Shown here one piece after another: positions 11,701 through 20,554 of a stretch of 64,000 nt of DNA. The notes under the pieces are model-generated. The model saw nothing but the letters and a program-made list of their open reading frames with translations. It was not told where the DNA came from and did not search any database. Position 1 is the stretch's first letter; every line of letters begins with the position of its first letter. The stretch is taken from the NCBI RefSeq assembly GCF_003672135.1, contig NC_039514.1:9661787-9725786 (forward strand), in the 5' to 3' direction. This stretch comes from Ooceraea biroi. Its lineage: Eukaryota > Arthropoda > Insecta > Hymenoptera > Formicidae. Both the position numbers and the translations under genes were made by a program.

Positions 11701-13437
11701 TTACTTGTGTCTAAATATATTCAGATATTTGCCGCGTGTCATTTCCTTCGCCTCCTCGAGACCCAGCTGATAAGCTATATCGTGCAGTCTTTTCACTTCC
11801 GAGATAAGCCCGGTCATTGTCAAATTACCCAATTCTGCAATGAAAATATTTTTACAATATATTACGATATATTACGATATATTCAGCAGTGCATGGGATG
11901 ATAAAAAGGCATTTTGCGCATCATTAATACGTGTTAACTCACGATGCAAGTGGCTTATGTCATCCGTTGAGAAGTTTGCAGCCCAGAAACACGGCTCGGT
12001 CAGTGGCGAGTTCTGTGCGACAAACTCGTGCACACCTGGAACTTCATTGCTCGCTGATATATAATGTATTACGTGCGGCTTAAAACAGGATCTCTAAAAA
12101 CTTTACTCACTTTGCTCGGGCCATAAATCGGGAGACGCTCTGTCCAGCTTCTCTAGACTCATCAAACTTTCCTCTACGGAAGACAAGTCTATAACACAAA
12201 AGACGAACAACCTACATGTAGAGATAATAATTAATATAACAATTACAAGAGGCAATTTGGTAAGAATTGAAATAATTCGATATCGATTTAAAGAAGCATT
12301 TATACAGGATGATTTTTAAGTTGATTCTTTTCTTTTAACTGTGTACAGAACTCATTAAAACAAACAACTTTTTCAAAGAACCTTTTTTAATTAAGTCAAA
12401 AATAAGAGAGATACAGCCTTTAATACATTTTAAGAATTTAAGCCCAATCCTGTGCACAATTATACATTTCATTAATGAACGTAGCAGTCTGAATTAGAGA
12501 AATTGTTCGAAGTTATCACCATTGCGCTCTAGACAAAGTTGCGCTCGTCGTAACCAAGATTCTGTGGTGGCACGTAACAAAGAAACAGGTCGGGGTGGAC
12601 CAGTTGCGTGGCCACCGAGGTCGCCAGACCTTAATCCCTGTGACTTTTTTTGCGGGGTTACATGAAAAGTTTGGTATTTACAACGCCGGTAGACACACGG
12701 GAGGAACTGATTGCGCGCATTGAGCAGGCTGCTGCAACCGTAAGAGGAAGACCTGTTTCTTTGTTACGTGCCACCACAGAATCTTGGTTACGACGAGCGC
12801 AACTTTGTCTAGAATGGTGATAACTTCGAACAATTTCTCTAATTCAGACTGCTACGTTCATTCATTAATGAAGTCAAAAATAAGAGAGATACAGCCTTTA
12901 ATACATTTTAAGAATTTAAGCCCAATCCTGTGCACAATTATACATTTAATGAAATGTATAATTGTGCACAGGATTCTTTTCTTTTAACTGTGTACAGAAC
13001 TCATTAAAACAAACAACTTTTTCAAAGAACCTTTTTTAATGAAGTCAAAAATAAGAGAGATACAGCCTTTAATACATTTTAAGAATTTAAGCCCAATCCT
13101 GTGCACAATTATACATTTCATTAAATGTATAATTGTGCACAGGATTGGGCTTAAATTCTTAAAATGTATTAAAGGCTGTATCTCTCTTATTTTTGACTTC
13201 ATTAAAAAAGGTTCTTTGAAAAAGTTGTTTGTTTTAATGAGTTCTGTACACAGTTAAAAGAAAAGAATCAACTTAAAAATCACCCTGTATAAAGCGATGT
13301 TGATACATTTCAGCTCCATTTTAATGCTGATATAACCTATACCAAAATGGCTCCGGATCACCAACACTCGAAACTTCTGGCACTCGGAGCAAAGCCCAGA
13401 ACTTACCCGCCTGATTTGGTGATTCGTCAGTGGCCAT
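11701..13437 (-). CDS. LIN52: LIN52, DREAM/MuvB complex subunit
   Basis: Four exons on the minus strand, in transcript order 13437-13407, 12188-12111, 12041-11943, 11834-11701, give 113 aa (human LIN52 is 116 aa). The start is MATDESPNQA followed by a GTAAGT donor. The core SLEKLDRASPDLWPEQ matches vertebrate LIN52, including the LxSxExL motif (LMSLEKL) that binds the pocket protein and the Ser of RASPDLW, known in human as the DYRK1A site. The C-terminal helix block AYQLGLEEAKEMTRGKYLNI is also nearly identical. LIN52 bridges MuvB to Rb-like proteins for cell-cycle gene repression in the nucleus. Intron 1 (12189-13406) is swollen by a 987-bp transposon. An AATAAA on this strand (TTTATT at 11670-11675) lies about 26 nt past the stop. 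The PET117 stop is 152 bp upstream of this start on the same strand. Confidence 0.93.
12303..13289. mobile_element. Nested palindromic mariner/Tc1-like element in LIN52 intron 1
   Basis: A 987-bp element with TA on both sides (12301-12302 and 13290-13291) and termini TACAGGATGATTTTTAAG / CTTAAAAATCACCCTGTA. Several copies of the same ~150-bp arm occur in both orientations. Positions 12972-13269 form a nearly perfect palindrome with arms of about 149 bp. A second inverted pair (about 12488-12577 against 12749-12850) encloses a transposase fragment. It looks like a foldback structure made by repeated self-insertion or template switching. It has no intact coding sequence, lies wholly in an intron and should be spliced out. 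Confidence 0.85.
12597..12744 (+). pseudogene. Tc1/mariner transposase C-terminal fragment, frameshifted
   Basis: The frame gives VAWPPRSPDLNPCDFF, the WPxxSPDLxPxDFF signature at the third catalytic Asp of Tc1/mariner DDE transposases. It continues, after a small frameshift in the GCGGGGTT region, with MKSLVFTTPVDTREELIARI, the usual segment following FLWGY. Only about 50 residues remain. The fragment is the central spacer of the palindromic element in LIN52 intron 1 and shows that the element descends from an autonomous transposon. Confidence 0.8.
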
Positions 13438-13440
13438 GAC

Positions 13441-13446
13441 TCACAT
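13441..13446 (-). promoter_or_regulatory. Start-stop mini-uORF just before LIN52
   Basis: Reading the minus strand, ATG TGA occurs three nucleotides before the LIN52 start codon. A minimal start-stop upstream frame can slow or redirect ribosomes and affect initiation at the next AUG. Whether it lies in the mature 5' UTR depends on the transcription start site, which I cannot see, so the regulatory role is inference. Confidence 0.35.
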
Positions 13447-13589
13447 AGACTGGAATTGCTGGAGCTTTTCAAGGAAGAGCTCGACAATCGAGTCGTGTAT
13501 ATAACGAAGTGGGATGATGACGCGAAGAAGCTCGCACACGACTTATCGCTTCGCTATCAGAGACAGAGATAGGATGGGACGCCTATGTG

Positions 13590-13892
13590 TTACGTAACGT
13601 TCTCTTGGAGCGCCTCTTCCCTTCGCAGTTCTTTGGCTAGCTCGGCCTGCTGCTGCAGGATGTAGATATTCTCCGATTTTCGACGTTGCCGTCGCTCGAC
13701 GTCGCGTATTACACCCAAGTGAAGTTGCTCCCTAGAACACGATGCGCATCACGCGCGATCGAATCCGACATTCGTCTCGCGATAATTTCTCGATACTAAC
13801 CTGTCGTACGCTTGCCTGTAATGCACATGACTTATTATTCCGACGGATACGGCACAACACAGAACAAAGGTAGCTTTGGACGCGAACGACAT
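13590..13892 (-). CDS. PET117: PET117, cytochrome c oxidase assembly protein
   Basis: Two exons on the minus strand, 13892-13801 and 13731-13590, with a 69-bp intron and matched phase 2, give 77 aa (human PET117 is 81 aa). The N-terminal segment MSFASKATFVLCCAVSVGII is a mitochondrial/membrane anchor followed by HVHYRQAYDREQLHLGVIRD and a charged helix (ERRQRRKSENIYILQQQ, ELAKELRREE). This matches the family layout of hydrophobic N terminus, VIRDIERQ-type motif and long amphipathic helix. PET117 helps assemble respiratory complex IV in the mitochondrial matrix. The gene is head-to-tail with LIN52 (152 bp) and divergent from TRPT1. No canonical AATAAA is visible on this strand between its stop and the LIN52 start. 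Confidence 0.9.
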
Positions 13893-14906
13893 ACCAACGG
13901 GATGGAAATGCGGTCGTCGCGGCGCAGTACGCGCAAAGGATGACGGGAAAATCGCTCGGTCGCTTCGAGCGATCATCGATCTTCGAGTGTCGCCGAATCG
14001 AGTAGGAGCGAGAACACACATCTCGAAACAAATATGTAAAGATAAATATTGTTACACGACATATTATGTTATATTACAATGCACTTGTGTCTTTGGCAGC
14101 TTGCGAAGTTCTTCTTCGGGGTTAGGTATTATATCGTGTCTAGCTTTTCTCAAGTATTATAAGAAAAGCAAGACGGTGATTGGCCACCGCGTTGCCGCGT
14201 ATCGCATTGCCGCGTTACCGCGTCCCGTGTGCACAAGCCCTTACTACAAACATTGATCAGCTGAGACGCAGTTTGCCTCAGCTCCTAAAAACTTGGTTAC
14301 TTCCTCTCAGTTATTTTTATTTTCAGAGAACAGGAATTTCGGAACACATTAACCTAACGTAGTTATTAGTCTTGTGTGAGTAATTCGATAACATGGTATT
14401 ATTATGATTCTAAATTAAGAATTTGTAATAAGGAATATTTCGCACTTTTTGCATCTTTTTGACTTACATCGAGGCGTATCTGTAAATTTGTAAATCAATA
14501 TAAGAAACAAATCCGAAGGAACGCTGTGAATAACGTGATTTTCGCATATTCATAGATTAGTTTATAGATTCATTCATAGATTGTTATGTTATGATAATTG
14601 TGATGTACAGTAACCTCGAAAAGCATATGGTCGGTGAAAAGTTCAAAAAGTTCAAAAACGTTTTGTATTTGCTTCATTTTTCGATAGCGCTTGCTTTGTG
14701 AATGCAAATCACTTTACTGTGTCATGTGCGCATCGTCAGTTTTATTCTCAGTTGTTGATGTGCATCTTGTCTTTCACCTAAAAAACGAGGGCTTCCTCAC
14801 ATTTAAGTCAAGAATTACGTAATTTCAAGAAAACGCTATAATTTAATTTGATTCGATTCAAATCAGTGATTTTGATTATTAATGAGCATATTTATATCGT
14901 TTCTAG
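13893..14906. promoter_or_regulatory. Divergent intergenic region between PET117 and TRPT1
   Basis: PET117 reads left and TRPT1 reads right from this interval, so it should contain a bidirectional promoter plus the unidentified first exon of TRPT1. The PET117-proximal part (13893-14020) is GC-rich with CGATCGATCTTCG-like patches, as in insect housekeeping promoters. The distal part (14030-14900) is AT-rich. I could not pick one first TRPT1 exon: several ATGs exist (for example 14390 and 14605), but none has a convincing phase-0 donor. Confidence 0.45.
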
Positions 14907-15500
14907 AGCCAGAAAAAAAATGATGTCGCTCTCAGTAAGAGGTTGTCCTATCTCCTGCGCCATGGCGCTGTGCGGGAGGGCTTAAACATTAAGCCGAACG
15001 GTTTTGTTTCGGTCGATGAACTGTTAAATAAATCATTACGCCACTATACTATCGATGACATCAAAAGAGTAGTAAATAACAATGACAAGCAAAGATTCGC
15101 TCTTAATATTGCCAATGGTGTCTTAGAGATTAAAGCAAACCAAGGTCACTCTATATCAGGGATTGCTGAGCTGAGTTTGAAAATAATTGATCGTGTAGAG
15201 TTCGATATTATTCACGGAACTTATCTCAAGTGCTGGTCGCGGATAAAAGCCGAAGGGCTATCTCGTATGAAAAGGAATCATATTCACTTCGCGAAGGGAC
15301 TGAACTTTATTAACGGTTTGCGTAGAAGCGCGGAGCTTTTCATTTACATTAATTACGATAAAGCGAAAGAGGATGGCCTAGTATTCTATGAATCTGAAAA
15401 TGGCGTTATTCTTTGTGCTGGAGATTCAAGGGGATTTATCGAAACGAAATATTTTCTTAAAGTAATCAGTAAAAGTGGTCAAGCGCGGAGCTTTATTTAA
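14907..15500 (+). CDS. TRPT1: tRNA 2'-phosphotransferase, main exon (5' exon not found)
   Basis: The exon begins after a TTTCTAG acceptor and reads SQKKNDVALSKRLSYLLRHG, then NNNDKQRFAL, EIKANQGHSISG, a HGT motif (DIIHGTYLKCWSRIKAEGL), HIHFAKGL, and NGVILCAGDSRGFIETKYF. These are the conserved blocks of KptA/Tpt1/TRPT1, including the LLRHG Arg-His and ANQGHS motifs. The enzyme transfers the splice-junction 2'-phosphate of ligated tRNA to NAD+, giving ADP-ribose 1'',2''-cyclic phosphate. Apart from the first few residues the whole protein lies in this exon. There is no in-frame ATG before the conserved core, so a short upstream coding exon must exist. The stop is 104 bp from the TUT1 start on the same strand. 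Confidence 0.9.
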   Translation, partial: SQKKNDVALSKRLSYLLRHGAVREGLNIKPNGFVSVDELLNKSLRHYTIDDIKRVVNNNDKQRFALNIANGVLEIKANQGHSISGIAELSLKIIDRVEFDIIHGTYLKCWSRIKAEGLSRMKRNHIHFAKGLNFINGLRRSAELFIYINYDKAKEDGLVFYESENGVILCAGDSRGFIETKYFLKVISKSGQARSFI

Positions 15501-15604
15501 AAGTAATTTCTTCCATATTTGTATTCGTGTTATACCGCAGTCAAATAACTAATCATTCTCGTCATCATTTTGTGATTATTTCAGATTTGGAATGTCATCA
15601 TCGA

Positions 15605-18201
15605 ATGAAGACAATGGCAACAAATGTGGAATTGCGTACTGAATGTATTAACAAAAATACGTGCAATCAAAAGTCCAAACATGTCAAAAGTCCAAAGCGG
15701 CCAGCAGCAAAGAACAAACGGAAATCGGAGAAGCTCTATGAGAATTATGAAGCACAAACATCTGTTTGCGTCGCTCCTTTACCAAACACAATGACAAGAG
15801 GGGACCTAGTATTGTTTATGGGTAGATTTGGAAAGATTCTGAAATCACACATGGGTAAAAATTTCTTTCTGGTTGAATATGACACAAAGTAAGTTAAGCC
15901 AAGTTTAGTAAATTAAATTAGTTTGTAAAGTAGATAAAATTTGTTGTATCGTAAAATGTGTATCCATGTAATTTTATATGTTATATATTTACTATGTGAT
16001 CTTGCAGAGAAGCCGTTAATGTCTTATTAACCAAAACAAATTGGTTAGAAAATGAAACATTATATTTAAAAAGAGTTAAACAGAAGAACCTAAGTTACTT
16101 CGAAGATAAATATGACAATCTCAACGAAGATAAAGGTACCTAACATCCTACACATCATACTATTTTATTATTTTACTATTTCTTTATTGTTACCTTTAAT
16201 CTCGTTTTTCCTTTGTTTTTATCCTCATTTTTCTTTGATCTCGGTTTTCAGCATCACAACCAGCGAAAAGGACAAAAGAGAATAAGCGTGTACCAATTGT
16301 GATAATGGCGGAAGATCTATTAAGTTACAACACTAACATAAGGTATCTCATTAAAGAGATAACGGAGTTTGACGATGAAATGGCGACGCTTTTTGAGGCG
16401 ATAGAACTTACCGAATCTGAAATAAAAGCGAAGTATGATGGTATATGCGGCCACTTGGAAGAAATATTTAAGTCAGTCTTCCCGCAGTGTCAACTATACA
16501 GATTCGGCTCGACGATGGCGGGATTGGGCTTTAAGAACAGTGATTTAGACATGTATTTGCATATTGGTGACATCGGTAAGACATTCCCTTACTTTTTACT
16601 ATTTATTTTTACTGTTTGTTCCACGTGAATGTTGCATATCGTTTCGTTCTGTTCAAGGCCCGCGGTCGACGCATTACAAACCGGACATTTCATTTCAAGA
16701 GTACGCGCAAGCGGTTTTGAAAAAGCTGAAGAGGATAATGTACAGCAAGACCACCGTTTTCTCCAACATAATAGCGATCCCGAAGGCGAGAACGCCCGTC
16801 ATAAAATTTTCTTATATACCGACTAATGTCTCGTGCGACATTACCTTCAAGAATTGCTTTGGTATTTACAAGACTAACTTTTTAAAATTCTGTGCGTCAC
16901 ATGACGTCCGAGTAAAGCAGTTGATGCTGCTGATCAAGTATTGGGCCAAGGAGTACAAGCTCACCGGTGTCGGAAGAATGCCCAACTACGGACTGATGTG
17001 CCTCATCATCTTCTATTTGCAAACGGTTGATGTTCTGCCGACCTTGATGGAGCTGCGGAAGAACTGTACACCGCTGTTCGTAGGTGACTGGCAAATAAAT
17101 TTTAACGAAAATTACAGACGCACCGCGTCGTCATCTACCAGCAGTCAGAATGTCGTGGACCTTCTCCGCGGCTTCTTCCAGTTTGTCAAGGAGAATCTCG
17201 TTTTAACACCGACCAAGAAGCACTGCGGAGTGTTATCTTTACTGGACGGGAATACGTACGATAAGGATGAATTTGACGAAGTGAATGGCCTACCCGATTA
17301 CATGAACAGCTACAAGAACCACATTCTACATGATAACGGTCGTAAACTGGAGATACGCAATCTAATAGCCATTCAGGACCCGATTGAACTCAACCAGAAT
17401 GCGGTACTAAGCGCGAACGAGTCGACGTTACGAGAATTTCATCAGCATTGTCACTCTGCCGTTAATTGCATCGAGAGTGCCAAAAAGAAGAATTACCAGA
17501 ATTTGTTGAAAGATTTAATGGAGAGGTCTCTCCCGCCGCCGCCGCCGTTAAAAGCGAAGCACAGGATACATATCGGCCGTTTTCTGAATATCGGATTGTC
17601 GGCAGATTTCGACAGCCGCACGGATATTTCCAACAAGTGGGAATACAAGAAGAACAATTGGTGCTTCATAATGTTCAATCTGATAAAGGATATTTTAGAG
17701 ATGGTCTTCAAATTCACGGTCAACGTTTACCTCGATGACGAAGCTTGTAACGGTGAACTCGACGTACTACCCGAGGAACTGGTCAAAACCCACGAAGAGG
17801 TCCACTTTCATTGCGTGGGTAATAAGTGCGTGTTGCACAACAGGGCAAAGCACAACAGGATTTTCTTGGATGTTCAGTTGAGTTATTTAGAAAAAGAAGC
17901 CATAATATCGGATGAAGTGTTGAAGGAAGTGAATCAACAGGGTGAACAGAACGACACGAGCTTCAAGTGCAAATACACAGTGAGTAAGACACTGAAGTCA
18001 GAAGCAGTGGATATAAAACTGTACCAAGAGAAAGGTCAGAAGAATGCGTACGATCTTAGCCCATACCTCTATAAGTGGATACCACAAATACTAGACAAAA
18101 CAATGACACACATGCTACAGTACAATAAGTCGTACAGTCAGTTGTATCACTGTAAAAAACAAAAGAGTGGACAAACAGTGAAGGAACAGCATTGTTCTTA
18201 A
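15605..18201 (+). CDS. TUT1: TUT1-like terminal uridylyl/adenylyl transferase (RRM + PAP core)
   Basis: Four exons: 15605-15888, 16008-16135, 16252-16575, 16658-18201, phases consistent, giving 759 aa. The basic N terminus is followed by an RRM-like domain (about 55-125: VAPLPNTMTRGDLVLFMGRF, NFFLVEYDTKEAV). The nucleotidyltransferase core has FGSTMAGLGFKNSDLDMYL, with the G-S motif at 223-224 and the metal-binding Asp pair at 235/237. The third Asp is in VSCDITF (Asp306). A PAP-associated domain contains RMPNYGLMCLIIFYLQ and a VVDLLRGFFQFV helix. Unlike human TUT1 there is no long Pro-rich insertion between the second and third Asp. The C-terminal region (from about 510) has a short PPPPP tract. 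By family it oligouridylates U6 snRNA in the nucleus, and vertebrate Star-PAP also polyadenylates some mRNAs. Part of the last exon is duplicated at 19193-19300. The start is the first in-frame Met after a possible 5' UTR acceptor at 15584. Confidence 0.9.
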
Positions 18202-18756
18202 CAGCACATATTGTATCTTTGCTAACGTGAATTATTAAACAGAGATTAGTTTTGTTTTCTACAACTAAAAATTTTATACGACAAAATAATTATTTATTTT
18301 ATATGATTGACTAGATATCGAGATGTGTTACACGGCGCGATTAGTCGATTATAATACAGTTTAAATGTATCATATAGGACATGATTTCTCATGATATCTT
18401 ATTATCATCTATTATCATATTCAAAGACTCAGAAAAATATTTGAAAGACTATAATTTCGAAAAAGGAAAGTGCAGATTAACAAGTGAGTTTTCTATTTGT
18501 CACTGCATATCATATTATCATACTGCAATTGTTTATTTCTGGAGTAATTCCATATGTACAATACGCAGATACGTAATGTCAGAGATCATACATATATGTA
18601 TTATAGTTACATTTATAATATTGAAATAATCAAAATAAATATGATTTTTCTAATAAACTCATATCTATTCCGACTTCCTGATACGTTGAACTGATGCGTT
18701 GAAAATTGGACTATCTAGTTTCATTATTAAAATCAACCTAGCTTTTGAGTTTAATA
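18202..18756. other. TUT1 3' UTR and AT-rich spacer
   Basis: ATTAAA at about 18232 and AATAAA near 18635 are possible poly(A) signals for TUT1. The rest is AT-rich with short incidental open frames and nothing I recognise. Confidence 0.5.
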
Positions 18757-19181
18757 TACAGGGTGTTTCCTAAGTAAGTAGACAAACTTAAGGAGGATAT
18801 TCCTTGGCTTATTTTAAGAAGAAAAGGTCATATAAACATATGTCCTAAACTGCTTTGTTTTCCAAAAAAAGTACATCACTGTTTTCGTTCACTTTTCGTT
18901 TATTATAGAACAGTTTGTGTTATTGCAAATGAAACAAATGAAAAACAATAGTAACCAAAAAGAAAAATTATAACGAAAAAGAAAATAGTAACTAAAAAGA
19001 AAAATAATAACATCACAGTAACTGCTGAAAATGTCCACCTGCAGCCATGATACTGCAGTGCTGTACTTTTTTTTGGAAAACAAAGCAGTTTAGGACATAT
19101 GTTTATATGACCTTTTCTTCTTAAAATAAGCCAAGGAATATCCTCCTTAAGTTTGTCTACTTACTTAGGAAACACCCTGTA
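18757..19181. mobile_element. 425-bp TIR element, copy A (TACAGGGTGTTTCC family)
   Basis: The termini are TACAGGGTGTTTCCTAAGT and its inverse, with TA target duplications (18755-18756 and 19182-19183). The inverted arms are about 120 bp each and nearly perfect, down to the GTTTTCCAAAAAAAG segment. A central ~180 bp AT-rich part lacks an intact frame. A second copy at 54022-54445 is almost identical. The TA target and CAGGGTG end suggest a mariner/Tc1-related non-autonomous family, shared in style with the element in LIN52 intron 1. Confidence 0.9.
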
Positions 19182-19192
19182 TAAGTATATTG

Positions 19193-19300
19193 GATTTCGA
19201 TAGCCATATAGCATCTCGAATAAGTGGGAATACAAGAAAAACAATTGGGGCTTCATGATATTCAATCTGGTAAAGGACATTTTAGAGATGATCTTCAAAT
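19193..19300 (+). pseudogene. Duplicated fragment of TUT1 last exon
   Basis: This 108-bp stretch aligns with 17605-17713 of TUT1 with about a dozen mismatches and one deleted base. The second part still reads SNKWEYKKNNWGFMIFNLVK against SNKWEYKKNNWCFIMFNLIK in the parent. A stop lies in frame just upstream because of the 1-nt deletion, and no splice sites of the parent exon surround it. It begins about 10 bp after the right end of the 425-bp TIR element, so the rest of the duplication may have been displaced or deleted by that element. Confidence 0.85.
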
Positions 19301-20554
19301 GCGAAAGTAAGCTTACTCTTGGATATTCATAGTCTGCTTTTATATAATAGTAAAATATCTAATGGTCATAAGCTTCTAAGCTTCATTAGTATCTAAAGAC
19401 TACGAGATAAAATTTTTGAGACAATTGTATTATAAATATTGTATTATAGCTTTTATTCTCTCTCTTTGGTAGGAAAATGAAGTAGTACGACTCAACAGCA
19501 AGTCGACCGAAGGTTTTATTTTGAATAAATCTGACTATATCTTTGGTTATATAGTCAAAGGAAAAAAATGTATGATTCTCTTTCTCTCTCTTTCAACATT
19601 AAATAAATTTTGTTAGCTTTATCGACACTCATTACCAAATTGTTACGTTGCACCAGCTCGGAAATGCAGCGAGAAGGAACAAACCTATTCGATCAGATCG
19701 GAGTGAGTTAGGTTAGTTTCACGCTGGGTGATCAACATGGCGAGTTACGCTGATGATTCTCTGTCGGATCGTGCTTACCGCGTCAGAATACCTTAACACA
19801 CACCCAGAGTCACAGTGAAACGATCCGCGTGTGCTGCTTGTGATCTTCCTTCCCTTTTTTTGGAACTTTTTTTCGCGACCAGGTAGATCTGGTTCTCACT
19901 TCGACAATCTCAGCGTATCTTGGGATACCTGCGACAAAACGGAGACTTCCGAGCTCTGGTCCTTTTGTCCTGATTTCACAATTACGACGGAATAAGCTCG
20001 GCAGGAATTTGTCCGGTTGTCGATACGAGCGCCAGCATCTAACCTATTGCTCCCTGTTCCCCGATCGGAATCGGTCGTGGCGAGTAGTACCGACAGATTC
20101 GCGGAACATCGGGGATCGCGATGCTGCCCCGACGTTTCAAAATACAAGGTCGTCATCGTTAGAGCTGAAGTATTCCCGAACGTCGAACGAGCCCAGCGAG
20201 GCAAGTAAACTTTGTTTCATCAGAAACGCGTTTCTCCGAATGTACCGCGAGTACCGGATGAGATCTAAAGAGCCTCGGGAAGCATCAAGACGAGTAGAGA
20301 TTATAACGAGCGGAGAGGCAGTCTCGTGGTCTAAATTACCAGTTAAGCGTATCATATTTATCCTCCGTGGGCACGAGTCGAGTTAACGCTACAAATACAA
20401 GAATTGGTTCGAGAATCAAGCTTCAAGAATAACGACCGAGAAATTTCCTTTGTCGAGAGCGTTTTGTTAATCGCTTCAGCTGTACTGAAGTGAGTTCAAG
20501 GGTGACGTGGACAGTGTGGCTAACAATATAAAGGGTTGTACGCCAACAACGAAC
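19301..20554. other. Spacer and probable 5' UTR of the RS-rich gene
   Basis: 19301-19640 is AT-rich and featureless. From about 19650 the GC content rises and the sequence resembles a promoter/5' UTR of the following + gene. Several short upstream ATGs are present. The frame of the next gene is also open upstream of its first ATG (from 20507), but no in-frame ATG precedes 20555. Confidence 0.45.

Noticed and set aside
12984..13257. Two nearly identical 72-codon frames on opposite strands (MKSKIREIQPLIHF...)
   Set aside because: They are the two arms of the same palindrome in the transposon, not genes.
13311..13563. Plus-strand reading frames across the LIN52 first exon and upstream gap (one reading MAPDHQHSKLLALG, another GHDSHRLELLELFKEELDN)
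   Set aside because: They need an unsupported frameshift, overlap the LIN52 start and donor on the other strand, and match no family I know.
18889..19083. 64-codon minus-strand frame inside TIR element copy A
   Set aside because: Not preserved as an intact frame in copy B and rich in Phe/Tyr/Leu from AT-rich DNA; the element is non-coding.
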